From: DATCJA01 sp963734635
GTDB taxonomy: Bacteria; Acidobacteriota; Vicinamibacteria; Vicinamibacterales; UBA2999
DNA length: 64,000 nt
Assembly: GCA_963734635.1 (NCBI GenBank)
Contig: CAVTIA010000011.1
Coordinates: 310,001-374,000 of the forward strand
Reading direction: 5' to 3'
Positions 1-8,833 of the stretch are shown piece by piece. The stretch's first letter is position 1, and every line of letters starts with the position of its first letter. Below the pieces are notes generated by a model that was not told the DNA's origin, did no database searches, and worked only from the letters and a program-made list of their open reading frames with translations. Both the position numbers and the translations under genes were made by a program.

Positions 1-454
1 CGACGGTACGCTCGGCAGTCGCGCAGCCTGGACACCGGTCCAGATCGAGCCATTCCCAAGCAATCGCGTCCGGAGGGACAGGAGGCTCGTCCGACGGACG
101 CACCGAAAGAGGCACAGGATCCTCGAGATCCTTTCGCGCGGCGGAGCCGTTCTCCAGCAACGTCCTCAGATGGGTAAGCTGCAACTGATGCTGCTGCAGG
201 CGCTCGTGCACTTCTCTACGTGTCGCCGCGAGCCCCGCCTCGAGCTCGTCATGCGCGGAGCGCTGCTGCACCCACGTGCTCTCGGTACGTGCCTGATGCG
301 CTTCGAGGCTGCGCCGAACGTCCTGCGACTTGAGCGTGCCATGGACGTCACGGATCTGCTCGTCCAGCTCCTGTCGGAGACGATCGAACCGGGCCTCCAC
401 GCGGCTGGGCAGATTGAGCACAGCACGGAGTCTGGTGAATAGTTGGGAAAGCAT
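1..454 (-). CDS. Coiled-coil N-terminus of a probable methyltransferase (partial)
   Basis: An open frame starts at an ATG (454 on the minus strand) and runs off the left edge without a stop, giving about 151 residues. The first ~110 are charged and Glu/Gln/Arg-rich with heptad-like spacing, so a coiled coil is likely. The last visible residues read W-E-W-L-D-L-D-R-C-P-G-C. A CPxC zinc-knuckle start is typical of the SAM-dependent methyltransferases with a zinc ribbon, two of which lie nearby (3081-4001 and 17431-18219). I infer a coiled coil fused to a methyltransferase, but the catalytic domain is outside the window, so the enzyme class is tentative. A GATAAT hexamer lies 17 nt upstream. It is divergent from the oxygenase at 603. 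Confidence 0.7.
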   Translation of the reverse strand, partial: MLSQLFTRLRAVLNLPSRVEARFDRLRQELDEQIRDVHGTLKSQDVRRSLEAHQARTESTWVQQRSAHDELEAGLAATRREVHERLQQHQLQLTHLRTLLENGSAARKDLEDPVPLSVRPSDEPPVPPDAIAWEWLDLDRCPGCATAERTV

Positions 455-602
455 CGACTTTGAGTGTCCTGATTATCACATCTTTCCCGTTGACACGGCC
501 GCTCGGCAACCCGTTCACGAATCGACCGAGCCCAGTCCGTCGCGCGATACGCGATCTTGCGACCAATCCGCCAATTGAAGTAGGCTCCGCACGAGAACTG
601 GC

Positions 603-1493
603 ATGATCGTCGAAGAAGATCCGATACAAGTCGCGCGCCGGAGTACGGACGAAGCGCGACACGAGAACCGCCGCGATCGCGAGCAGCAGATCGCGACGCA
701 GATGGAGATGCGAAGACGCGTCGCCGCCGAGCTCAAACCGGGCTCAGTCGAGATCCCCAGGGACGCAGGATTCGCGATCTGCGATGGCGGACGCTTCCCG
801 GATATCCCCAGTGTCGTTTCGAACGCTCAACACGTGCTCGCTACCGTAAATCTGGAAAAGCTGAAGGCGAGAGCGAACAAGCGCTTCATGATGAAGCTTC
901 TCGATCAGAAGCTCGTCACGCTCGATTCACCGTTCATGCGCCTCGCCCTGCATCCTGAAGTTGTTGCTGCCGCGACTCGGTACCTCGGCGTCGTCCCGAT
1001 ACTGCAGTTCGTCAGTGTGTATTATTCGAGCGAAACGAACGAGGATCTCAGCAAAAGCCAGCTCTATCACTGCGACAGCGACGATACCGAGCAGGTCAAG
1101 GTCTGGGTGCTGTGCAACGAGGTGACGCCCGAAACCGGGCCGCTCACGCTGCTGCCTGCAGCTCAATCGGATCTCGTTCGCAAGAAGGTCGGCTATACGT
1201 ACGACATGCTGCTGAACGACGAGCAGGTCTCCGAGATACTCGGCGGGCAAGCGGCGCCGCGTCAATTCCTCGGACCGACGGGGACGGTCGGATTTTTCGA
1301 CACCAGCCGGTGCCTGCACTTCGGCAGCCGCTTCCTCGATCCGACGAAGACGCGTCTGATCGTGATGCTGCAGTACATCACGCCACTGTCCTTCATCTTG
1401 CCGACGGAATACTGGGAACATGCGCGGTACCGGGCGTTTGGAACAGACCCGGGCCTGAATGACATCTCCCGGATGATCCTCGGAACTGTGTGA
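603..1493 (+). CDS. PhyH-like Fe(II)/2-oxoglutarate dioxygenase
   Basis: 296 residues with the layout of the phytanoyl-CoA dioxygenase family. An H-C-D iron-binding motif at H156/D158 sits in the stretch LYHCDSDD, the distal histidine is H239 in SRCLHFGSR, and an arginine (TRLIVMLQY) follows about 15 residues later in the place that binds 2-oxoglutarate. The first ~45 residues are charged and probably helical. Members of this family hydroxylate small molecules or glycan and lipid precursors; the substrate here is unknown. It is the first of five Fe(II)/2OG-type oxygenases in the window. It stands alone on the plus strand between divergent and terminator-like sequences. Confidence 0.8.
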   Translation: MIVEEDPIQVARRSTDEARHENRRDREQQIATQMEMRRRVAAELKPGSVEIPRDAGFAICDGGRFPDIPSVVSNAQHVLATVNLEKLKARANKRFMMKLLDQKLVTLDSPFMRLALHPEVVAAATRYLGVVPILQFVSVYYSSETNEDLSKSQLYHCDSDDTEQVKVWVLCNEVTPETGPLTLLPAAQSDLVRKKVGYTYDMLLNDEQVSEILGGQAAPRQFLGPTGTVGFFDTSRCLHFGSRFLDPTKTRLIVMLQYITPLSFILPTEYWEHARYRAFGTDPGLNDISRMILGTV

Positions 1494-1502
1494 CCTGCGC
1501 GT

Positions 1503-1524
1503 AACTGGCCTTCCGAGGCCGGTT
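1503..1524 (+). terminator. Stem-loop with UCCG tetraloop after the PhyH-like gene
   Basis: A nine-pair stem (1503-1511 with 1516-1524, one U-G wobble) closes a UCCG tetraloop, a very stable UNCG-type loop. It begins ten bases after the stop codon at 1493 and is followed by CGTTTC, a poor U-tract. It is a reasonable intrinsic terminator or 3'-end stabiliser for the oxygenase mRNA. Confidence 0.5.
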
Positions 1525-1576
1525 CGTTTCATACACGCTCTACCCGGTCGCGAGATTCCGCACCTGTCGACGCGAA

Positions 1577-3100
1577 ATGCCTCGCCGATTTATTACAGCG
1601 CTTGCCGCCCTGCTGCTCGTGACAGCCGCTCTCGTGAGGGTTGACATCATCGAGCCTCGCGTCAACGTTCGGTGGTCAGATGGAGTGGTCGAGGACGAGC
1701 GCATGTTGCTCGAGCAACGTTTCGGGCTCGAATCTGCCCAATGGCGCGAAGGCACCACCTGGCGTTACGTGCTGCGCGATCGGTCGCGCGAGAACATCGG
1801 CGCCCTGGTAGCCCACCCGGCTGTTGACGATACCCACGATATCGATCGCGCCGCCCTGACCGTGCCGGACCGCAGGGTTGAGGTCTCGATCCGTGGCTGG
1901 AGCGTGCTCGTCTGGGCTGCGGAGTTCGGACTCTTTCAGGTTCAGAGCCTGATCGTGCTCCTGTGCGGAAGCGCACTCCTGTTCGCAGCGGCCGTCCGGG
2001 ACGACAAGCGCAGACGGCGGATTGGAGCGGCGGTGTTGTTGGCTGCGGCCGTTATGGCGTTTACGGTTCCCCTCAGCCAACCGATCGCGATGGGCGACTC
2101 GGAGACATACACAACGACTCGCAGACTATTTGAGGAATACGCCGGTGTGCGGCAGATCCGATCCGAGGCGCACCTGTCGTGGGCCATCCTGGGACGGCTC
2201 GACGCGTGGTACGGCCGCGATGACGATTCGCCGGCTCGTGCCTTGTGGACACTGACGCGCGGGGCCACGATGCTGTTCTTCATTGCGGCTGTCGGAGTGG
2301 CCTCGTTGGAGCGCTGGTCGCCGATCGTCCTTCGGTACCTGAGCCTGGCGCTGCTGGCGCCGGCGGCGCTGCTCTATTTCGGCTATCAGGAACTGGGATA
2401 CCTCTCGCTGAACCTCGCGGTGTTTCCCCTGCTGGCTCGAGGACTGCGAACGAACAGCCGGATGCTCGAAGCGTCGGGTGTCCTGTCGGGAATTGGAGCC
2501 GCCCTGCACGGATTCGGGCTTCTGTCGATCGCAGGGGCGGGGTTGGCCACGCTCGGTTGGCGCGCGACGTTGACGGGTCGCGTTCGCCGCGCTCTGCGGC
2601 TTGGCGCGTCCGGACTGTTCGCTTACGTGTGGTGGATTCCGCTCTATGCGCTTGTTTTGCATCTTCCCCTGGCACCTGGACACGCCGATTCGATCCCGTT
2701 GCGGCCGTGGCTTTCTGATGGCTTCGACGAAAGCCGCGTCAACGTCGCCATCTTCTCCGCAGTCGGCGCTCGAGACCTGCTCTTCAGCGCCTGGGTCGCT
2801 GGCGTTCCGCTGATCGGGGTGACTGCTGCCCTTTGGCGGCGATATCCGGATGAGGTCCGTTCCGCACTTCTTTACTCAATACCGTCGACCGTCTTCCTGG
2901 TGGTCTTCTGGCCCGTTCAGGGTCTCGGCGTCGAGATGGACCTCGTGCTGGCCGCTTTCCCGGCACTCTACGCGCTAGCCTGGGTCTGTGCGCACGATGC
3001 AAAAGCCGCGACGATTGCCGCTGCCCTCCTGGCTTCGGCACACCTCGCGTTCTGGAGAATCGTGCTGGGGGGCGACTTCGTCAATCCGCGGATTCAGTGA
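1577..3100 (+). CDS. Polytopic membrane protein with N-terminal V-R-W/D-T-I-D-R domain
   Basis: 507 residues. A membrane helix (about 7-20) is followed by an extracytoplasmic domain at about 27-91, running from RVNVRW to DDTHDIDR. This domain is shared by six other proteins in the window. About ten further hydrophobic segments follow. The loop motif GDSETYTTTR after the third helix resembles the acidic first-loop motif of GT-C enzymes that use lipid-linked sugars. I infer a GT-C-like glycan enzyme or membrane partner; nothing proves catalysis. It converges with the methyltransferase at 3081, and the two 3' ends overlap by 20 bases. Confidence 0.75.
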   Translation: MPRRFITALAALLLVTAALVRVDIIEPRVNVRWSDGVVEDERMLLEQRFGLESAQWREGTTWRYVLRDRSRENIGALVAHPAVDDTHDIDRAALTVPDRRVEVSIRGWSVLVWAAEFGLFQVQSLIVLLCGSALLFAAAVRDDKRRRRIGAAVLLAAAVMAFTVPLSQPIAMGDSETYTTTRRLFEEYAGVRQIRSEAHLSWAILGRLDAWYGRDDDSPARALWTLTRGATMLFFIAAVGVASLERWSPIVLRYLSLALLAPAALLYFGYQELGYLSLNLAVFPLLARGLRTNSRMLEASGVLSGIGAALHGFGLLSIAGAGLATLGWRATLTGRVRRALRLGASGLFAYVWWIPLYALVLHLPLAPGHADSIPLRPWLSDGFDESRVNVAIFSAVGARDLLFSAWVAGVPLIGVTAALWRRYPDEVRSALLYSIPSTVFLVVFWPVQGLGVEMDLVLAAFPALYALAWVCAHDAKAATIAAALLASAHLAFWRIVLGGDFVNPRIQ

Positions 3101-4001
3101 CAGGCGTGACGAACTCACCGGACCTGTCCAGTCGACGTCCGTACTGCCGCAGGACTCCGACTGCCTCGTCGAGACATCGCGGTTCTGGGATCCGCGGAGC
3201 ATCGGCGACCCTCGCGTAAACGATATGCCTATCGTGTTTCACAAGCGTCCCGGCGGGACTGACGACCACCCATCCCGTCATGGTGATCGCATTGCGCAGC
3301 GCGGCCCTGGTAAAGCCGTTGATGTGTACCGGCCCGCAGGCCCGAGCGAGATTTCCGGTGATGGCAGCGTCCTCGAACGCAGGCACGCCGACCAGAAGGT
3401 GCGCGCCGGGCAAACTGGCCCCTCGAGCTGCACGCAACAGATCGCACGGGGCCAGCACGTGCTCCAGCACATGATGGAAGATGATGAGGTCGAACGTCGG
3501 CTCACGAGGGATCTCCTCGATCAGCCGGTGATGCTGCTCGGCGATTGCACGGCGGGCCGCATGCGGCTCGATGCCGACCGTCTCCCAACCGGCCTTCTTC
3601 AAGGCGCCAAGGATATCGCCAGCACCGCAGCCAACGTCGAGGGCCCGGCCTCGCCCGCGCGATCCCAGAATCGGCGCCAGCACGCGGCCTGCGAGGCGCG
3701 CCTTCTTCTCTTCCTTCGCTGCGGCATAGGCCTCGTCGTGCCCCACGGTCCAGCCGACGCGTTCTTCGTCCACGTAGTAGCGCGCGAGGGCGTCTGGAGT
3801 CGGGCGCGGTGACACGTAGGCAAGGCCGCACCGCTCGCAGCCGATGACGGCATAGTACGGGCCGGTCACGAGCGGTGATTTTCTATTGCGCTGTACGTGC
3901 AGTGCCCGGCGCGGCGTCTCGGTCTCGCACGCAGGGCATTCCGCCCACGGTTCGACCAGCGGAAGCATGACGCGCCATGATATCTGCTGCGCCCAGCTCA
4001 C
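3081..4001 (-). CDS. SAM-dependent methyltransferase with zinc ribbon
   Basis: 306 residues (GTG start; an in-frame ATG at 3968 would remove 11). A zinc-binding pair, C-P-A-C near residue 22 and C-E-R-C near residue 55, precedes a class I methyltransferase core. Motif I is ALDVGCGAGDIL, the acidic residue of strand 2 is in GIEPHAARR, and FHHVLEHV is typical of methyltransferases of the Methyltransf_11/23 type. This architecture is common among sugar C- or O-methyltransferases of surface-glycan clusters. It is the third gene of a minus-strand operon behind two GT-B-like proteins and starts 9 nt after the preceding stop. Confidence 0.85.
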   Translation of the reverse strand: MSWAQQISWRVMLPLVEPWAECPACETETPRRALHVQRNRKSPLVTGPYYAVIGCERCGLAYVSPRPTPDALARYYVDEERVGWTVGHDEAYAAAKEEKKARLAGRVLAPILGSRGRGRALDVGCGAGDILGALKKAGWETVGIEPHAARRAIAEQHHRLIEEIPREPTFDLIIFHHVLEHVLAPCDLLRAARGASLPGAHLLVGVPAFEDAAITGNLARACGPVHINGFTRAALRNAITMTGWVVVSPAGTLVKHDRHIVYARVADAPRIPEPRCLDEAVGVLRQYGRRLDRSGEFVTPVTESAD

Positions 4002-4010
4002 GGCACGGAG

Positions 4011-5426
4011 TTATCGCCGCCTGAGAAAGGCGAGAAGGCTCTGCCTCGCCGGGTAATGCCAGAGCGGAGAACGTCGAAGCGGCTTCTGGAGCTGCGCGAC
4101 ATGTTCAATCTCGTCGACCATGATGGGGGCGACGGGCAGGTCGATTCCGCGCGGGCGAACAAATGAAGTGATGAACCGGCGGCAGCGCTCGACGCCTGCG
4201 TCTGGCTGCGCAAACGATGCGCGGAGCTGATCGACGTGCTGCTCGAGATTCCCGGCAACTTCAACATGCCCGCCGTTTCGCGCCAGCAGGTAATGAAAGT
4301 GCAAGGTCTGCTCTTGCCCCCCTTCAAACTCCGTCGTCTGGATTGTGAACACCGGCTTGCCGAGGATACCAGCCTCAATCAGCGCGCTCGTGTTCAATCC
4401 AACGGTCCCGGCGCAGTGATAGAGCGAGTCATAGAGCGCCGGATCGGCTTGAACTTTCAGCGGCTCGGTCCACACAGCTGCCTTCTCGATATCGCGCAAA
4501 TGCACGCCCTCCCACGCTTCGGTGTTGGCGGGATGCGGGCGGACCAGGATTCCGCAGTCACCCACTGACGGATCACGACGTACGGCCTGAGCCCATCGCC
4601 GAACGAATCCAACTTCGTCAGGCGCGACGAAATGTGACGAGCACAGATACAGCAGGAACCTCTGCGACGGATCGAGACCGGCTCGCGCGCAAAACTCTGC
4701 GCGTGTCGTCGATGGGCGCATCGCGAAGAAATCGTCGAACCTTGGCGCACCGACTACGACGACCTGATTTGAAGGAACGTCATGGTACGTCACAGCTTCC
4801 CGCTTTTGATTCTCGTTCCAGACCAGCACCCGATCGGGCACGATACGGACGAGACCGCGGTTGGTCAGGTTGTCCCAACTGAAGGGCAAAAACGCCACCG
4901 GGATACCGAGGCGGTGTGCACTTTTCACGTAGTCCGTCTGGTATGAACCGAAGTCGATAAGCGGCGTGACGAGCACGACGTCGGGCGCGTGCGACCGAAT
5001 GAACAGCTCGTAGTAGCGCTCGCTCGGCACGAGCGACTCGGCCATTTCGAGCGCGAATTTGACGAACCTGCGACGACCGTCGGACAGACCGTTCCTCGCG
5101 AGTCGTCCCGTCCATCCGGGTGGTGCATAGTTCTTGGCGCGCGCCGCCAGCTTGTCTGCGTGCGCATACGCAGGATCCAGGAATCGCGTGTAATCGCGAG
5201 CCTGCCGCAACGGGCGGACGAAGGGCTCCCATTGATCGACGCGGCGTACCGGATTGGAAACGACGTCGACGCGCGGGTTGTTGCGAAAAGCGCCAAGCTT
5301 GAGCGGCTTGTTGCGCTTGTGCGCGGCCGTGATCACCAATGTGTGACCGCGCCTGGTCAGTTCTTGGATGACCCCTTCGAAGTGGCGCGTCTTGCCGAGG
5401 TTGTGGACGAGGAACAGAACCTTCAC
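4011..5426 (-). CDS. GT-B-like glycosyl/glycerophosphotransferase-type protein
   Basis: 471 residues, one of eight relatives here. The N-terminus MKVLFLVHNLGKTRHF followed by RRGH is the first Rossmann strand and helix of a GT-B fold. Family signatures follow: SWDNLTNRGL near 190, PDRVLVWNENQKREA, GAPRFDDFF, RPHPAN, GLNTSALIEAGI.GKPV and QTLHFHYLL. The second half resembles nucleotide-sugar-binding domains of UDP-GlcNAc epimerase or CDP-glycerol transferase type proteins. Donor and acceptor are unknown. Its ATG overlaps the stop of the upstream paralogue by four bases, so the two are translationally coupled. Confidence 0.75.
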   Translation of the reverse strand: MKVLFLVHNLGKTRHFEGVIQELTRRGHTLVITAAHKRNKPLKLGAFRNNPRVDVVSNPVRRVDQWEPFVRPLRQARDYTRFLDPAYAHADKLAARAKNYAPPGWTGRLARNGLSDGRRRFVKFALEMAESLVPSERYYELFIRSHAPDVVLVTPLIDFGSYQTDYVKSAHRLGIPVAFLPFSWDNLTNRGLVRIVPDRVLVWNENQKREAVTYHDVPSNQVVVVGAPRFDDFFAMRPSTTRAEFCARAGLDPSQRFLLYLCSSHFVAPDEVGFVRRWAQAVRRDPSVGDCGILVRPHPANTEAWEGVHLRDIEKAAVWTEPLKVQADPALYDSLYHCAGTVGLNTSALIEAGILGKPVFTIQTTEFEGGQEQTLHFHYLLARNGGHVEVAGNLEQHVDQLRASFAQPDAGVERCRRFITSFVRPRGIDLPVAPIMVDEIEHVAQLQKPLRRSPLWHYPARQSLLAFLRRR

Positions 5427-7057
5427 GACGTATTCTGGGTCTGGCGCGCCAGCTCGCGCTCGGCTCGTCGTCTGCGTCGATGTTCGATGAGAATGATTTC
5501 CTTCTCGCGGCGTCGCTCTTCACTGATGCGGCGGACACGCGCAGCTGCCGCATGCGCGAACGGTGTCAGCAGCGGCCGGAACAAATGGGTCCACGCGGGC
5601 ACACGTTGGGGAGGCGGCGCCGGGCGCGAGGCAAGCGCTTCGAGCGCGTCGATGAATCGCGTGGTCGCGGATGTACTTTGCGCCCCGGGCCGGACGAAAC
5701 GGCGGACGAAACGCGCGCTGCGATCGGGGTCGGGATCGCGACCCTCGAGTAACGCAGCAAGTTCGCGCGTATGCTCCTGCATCGATCGGCTACCGCGCAG
5801 CAGCGCCTCCGGGCCGTCGAGCAGATAGTGAAAGTGGACCGTTCCTTCCTGGTTGTCCCGGAACTCTGGCAGAAGGACGGTCAGAACGGGACGTCCGACG
5901 ATGGCGGCTTCAATCATCGCGCTCGTATTGAGCCCGACCACAGCGGCAGAGTGGTACAGCGAATCGAAATAGTCCGTCTTGGAGCGTGCGTCCACGGGCA
6001 CATCGCCGGCCGGCGGCCAGCAGGCAATGTTGCCAAGACCTCCCAATTCGATTGCTTCCCATTCGTCTCCGCGTTTGAAGTGCGGGCGGACGAGAATGCC
6101 GCACTCCCGGAGAGCCGGATGCCCGCTTTCGCGCAGGTGTCTTGCCCAGCGAAGTACGAACTCCGATTCGGGCGGGCTCCCCTCGAGCAAGGCGGAACAG
6201 ACATAGAGCAGGATCGGGCGATCGGGCCGCAGACCTACACGCGCACAGAAGGCGTCGCGCGTGGTCGACGGCGCCCTCTCGAACCAATCGTCGAACACTT
6301 GCGATCCCGTGACGACCACTCGGGCCGGATCGATTTGGTGCAGATCGACGATCTCACGCTTCTGGATCTCGTTCCACAGAATGACTTGCTGAGGCGCAAA
6401 GGTGAGCTCGCCCTTGCTCGACAGGTGGTCCCAGCTTGCCACGGCGAACACGTTGCGGATGCCGAGCTCCAGTGCGGCCCGTGCCTGATCCAGCTGCGTC
6501 GTCTTGAGTACGACGAGTGGTGTCAGCACGACCACGTCGGGGTGGCGTTCGCGGAGGTACTGATGGAAAGCGGCGGCTGTTCGGGTTGACTGATCCAGCA
6601 CGTTGAGCGCGGCGGCTATCAGGGCGCGGCCGAGTCGGCCGAGCCCCGGGAACTCGGCCAGACGGATGACCGGTTGCGGGGCGCGCTCTCGGGTCCGCAC
6701 AAGCAACGCCGGCATGCCGCGGTAGGCTGGATCGAGAAAGCGCAAGTAAAAGCGAGCTTGCCGAACGCGTGTCGCCAGCTCCCACCAGGGGTCGCCCCGA
6801 AGCGCCGGCACTCGCGACAGCTGGATGCCCGGACAGGCTTTGGTCAAAGCGAGGACGGTAGGAGGCCACTGGCCCACATGCTCCGACGTCAGCTCCACCT
6901 CGTGACCGCGCGCCGCGAGGCCTCGAAGCACCGAGTCGTAATAGCGCACGTAGGACGGATTTCGAACAGAGAAGAGAATGCGCAAACCGTTCGTTTTTCG
7001 AATGAAATCAGCGGATCCGCGCGCGAGCGCGGTTGACCGCCTCGGCACGAATCTCAT
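5423..7057 (-). CDS. GT-B-like transferase paralogue with basic helical tail
   Basis: 544 residues from ATG 7057. The family start (LRILFSVRNPSYVRYYDS) only appears at residue 25, so TTG 6985 is an alternative start; a TAATGT hexamer 10 nt before 7057 favours the longer form. Signatures: SWDHLSSKGEL, NEIQKREI, GSQVFDDWF, RPHFKRGDEWE, GLNTSAMIEAAI.GRPV, QEGTVHFHYLL. The last ~60 residues are Arg/Glu-rich and helical (RRISEERRREKEIILIEH). First gene of a minus-strand operon of three, and divergent from the plus-strand paralogue operon at 7114. Confidence 0.75.
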   Translation of the reverse strand: MRFVPRRSTALARGSADFIRKTNGLRILFSVRNPSYVRYYDSVLRGLAARGHEVELTSEHVGQWPPTVLALTKACPGIQLSRVPALRGDPWWELATRVRQARFYLRFLDPAYRGMPALLVRTRERAPQPVIRLAEFPGLGRLGRALIAAALNVLDQSTRTAAAFHQYLRERHPDVVVLTPLVVLKTTQLDQARAALELGIRNVFAVASWDHLSSKGELTFAPQQVILWNEIQKREIVDLHQIDPARVVVTGSQVFDDWFERAPSTTRDAFCARVGLRPDRPILLYVCSALLEGSPPESEFVLRWARHLRESGHPALRECGILVRPHFKRGDEWEAIELGGLGNIACWPPAGDVPVDARSKTDYFDSLYHSAAVVGLNTSAMIEAAIVGRPVLTVLLPEFRDNQEGTVHFHYLLDGPEALLRGSRSMQEHTRELAALLEGRDPDPDRSARFVRRFVRPGAQSTSATTRFIDALEALASRPAPPPQRVPAWTHLFRPLLTPFAHAAAARVRRISEERRREKEIILIEHRRRRRAERELARQTQNTS

Positions 7058-7062
7058 ATTAT
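7033..7062 (+). promoter_or_regulatory. Putative sigma70-type promoter for the GT-B operon
   Basis: TTGACC (7033-7038), an 18-base spacer and TATTAT (7057-7062) lie upstream of the plus-strand operon. The predicted transcript would begin near 7069, which supports the TTG start at 7114 over the longer open frame from 7033. The overlap with the start of the divergent gene suggests coordinated control. Confidence 0.45.
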
Positions 7063-7113
7063 CAACGACATTACAAGCGCGCCATCTTCTCCACCGCCCT
7101 GACGCACGGTCAG

Positions 7114-8829
7114 TTGAAGATTCTCTTTTCCGCGACGCATTTCGGATTCCTTCGGAATTTTCAGTCGACCATCCGTTTGCTTGCGGAGCGGGGTCACGAA
7201 CTCCACCTGCTCGCAGAACGGCGCGATGCCACCGACGGCCAGAAGATGGCCGACATCCTGGCCGCTGATCACCCCTCGATCACCTTCGAGCTCCTGCCAT
7301 CCACACGGCACCGTCTCTGGTATTCGCTGGCCACCGGTGTCCGCGCCGCGCTCGATTACTGGCGCTATCTGGATCCACGCTGGGACCACGCGCCCAAGCT
7401 CCGCGCGCGCGCCGCCGAGCAGGCGCCGGCCCTGGCGATCGCCGCAGCGCGCGTCCCTGGACTGCGCACACGCGCAGGGTTGGCTGTGCTTAGCGGGCTC
7501 TTCCGCGGTATCGAGCGGGCAATGCCGCCGCCGGACGAGGTCGCCGACGTATTCCGGCGCATCGCCCCGGATGTACTGCTGCTCACGCCGTTGCTGTACT
7601 TCCGTTCGCACCAGGTGGACCACGTGCGCTGCGCCCGACAGCTCGGCATCAAGAGCGTACTGGGCGTGGGCAGCTGGGATCATCTGACGACGAAGGGGCT
7701 GATTCACGAGGTTCCCGATCGAGTGCTGGTATGGAACGACGCCCAGAAGCAGGAAGCGATCGCGCTGCACGACGTGCCCGCCGAGCGGGTGGGCGTCACC
7801 GGCGCCCAGGCGTACGACCACTGGTTCGCTGCCCGTCCATCTCTCGACAGGGCCGCCTTCTGCACCAAAGTCGGCCTCGGCTCCCAGCGGCCGTTTCTCT
7901 TGTACGTGTGCTCGTCGCCTTTTATCGCTCCTCACGAGGTGAGCTTCGTGCGCCGATGGATCACGGCCATCCGCAAGAGCGGCGACACCCGCCTGCGCGA
8001 GGCGGGCATTCTGGTGCGACCGCATCCGCAGAACGCCGCACAGTGGGAGCACGTGGATCTCGCCGCTGAATTCGAGGGCGTCGCATTGTGGCCGAAAAGC
8101 GGCGTGAACCCGATTGGCGGAGTCGCGCGGGCCGACTACTTCGACTCGATCTATCACTGCGATGGGGTAGTAGGTGTCAACACGAGTGCAATGGTCGAGT
8201 CGGGCATCATCGGCAGGCCTGTCTACTCGGTGACCGTTGACGACTTCGCAGCAACGCAGGAAGGCACGCTGCATTTTCAGCATTTGAAGCACGCAGGGGG
8301 CGGGCTGCTGCACCTGGCCGGCGATCTCGACGCGCATCTGGATCAGCTTGCGGCATTGTTCGCCAACCCGGACGCAGCGCGTCAGGGTGCACGACAGTTC
8401 GTCGAAGCGTTCATCAGGCCGCATGGCTTGGACGTGCCGGCGACGCCGCGGGTCGTGGAACACATCGAGGCAATCGCGGCCGCGCCCGCCCTCGGGGCAA
8501 CCGCTCCCTCGGCACGTATCCGACTCCTGCGCATGGTCCTTCTGCCCGCCGCTGTGGGCGCCACCGTCATGACCATGGAGCGACAGAAGCTCCGGTCCAT
8601 GGTGCTGCACTGGACGCGACCGGCGCGGCTGCGCCTCAGAGGACTGATGGCCCGCTTGGTGTACACGGCCCGTTTCCTCAAAAGGATGCCCGGGCTGGCG
8701 CTGCGGCTGACGGCCGTCGCCATCCGCCGCATCGTGGTCCGACCTGTGCGGTGGGGAGTCAATCGCGGCAAAACCGGACTCCACGCCTTCCTTGTCTGGC
8801 GCAAAGGCGAACCGGACCAGGTGCCATAG
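7114..8829 (+). CDS. GT-B-like transferase paralogue
   Basis: About 571 residues from TTG 7114, where the family start LKILFSATHFGFLRNF lies; the frame stays open back to 7033, but that would overlap the promoter. Signatures: SWDHLTTKGLI at about 187, PDRVLVWNDAQKQEA, GAQAYDHWF, RPHPQN near 300, GVNTSAMVESGI.GRPV near 355, QEGTLHFQHLK. A ~110-residue basic C-terminal extension (RLRLRGLMARL, RRIVVRPVRWG) may bind membrane or partners. It opens a five-gene operon with gaps of four bases or overlaps of four. Confidence 0.75.
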   Translation: MKILFSATHFGFLRNFQSTIRLLAERGHELHLLAERRDATDGQKMADILAADHPSITFELLPSTRHRLWYSLATGVRAALDYWRYLDPRWDHAPKLRARAAEQAPALAIAAARVPGLRTRAGLAVLSGLFRGIERAMPPPDEVADVFRRIAPDVLLLTPLLYFRSHQVDHVRCARQLGIKSVLGVGSWDHLTTKGLIHEVPDRVLVWNDAQKQEAIALHDVPAERVGVTGAQAYDHWFAARPSLDRAAFCTKVGLGSQRPFLLYVCSSPFIAPHEVSFVRRWITAIRKSGDTRLREAGILVRPHPQNAAQWEHVDLAAEFEGVALWPKSGVNPIGGVARADYFDSIYHCDGVVGVNTSAMVESGIIGRPVYSVTVDDFAATQEGTLHFQHLKHAGGGLLHLAGDLDAHLDQLAALFANPDAARQGARQFVEAFIRPHGLDVPATPRVVEHIEAIAAAPALGATAPSARIRLLRMVLLPAAVGATVMTMERQKLRSMVLHWTRPARLRLRGLMARLVYTARFLKRMPGLALRLTAVAIRRIVVRPVRWGVNRGKTGLHAFLVWRKGEPDQVP

Positions 8830-8833
8830 AACT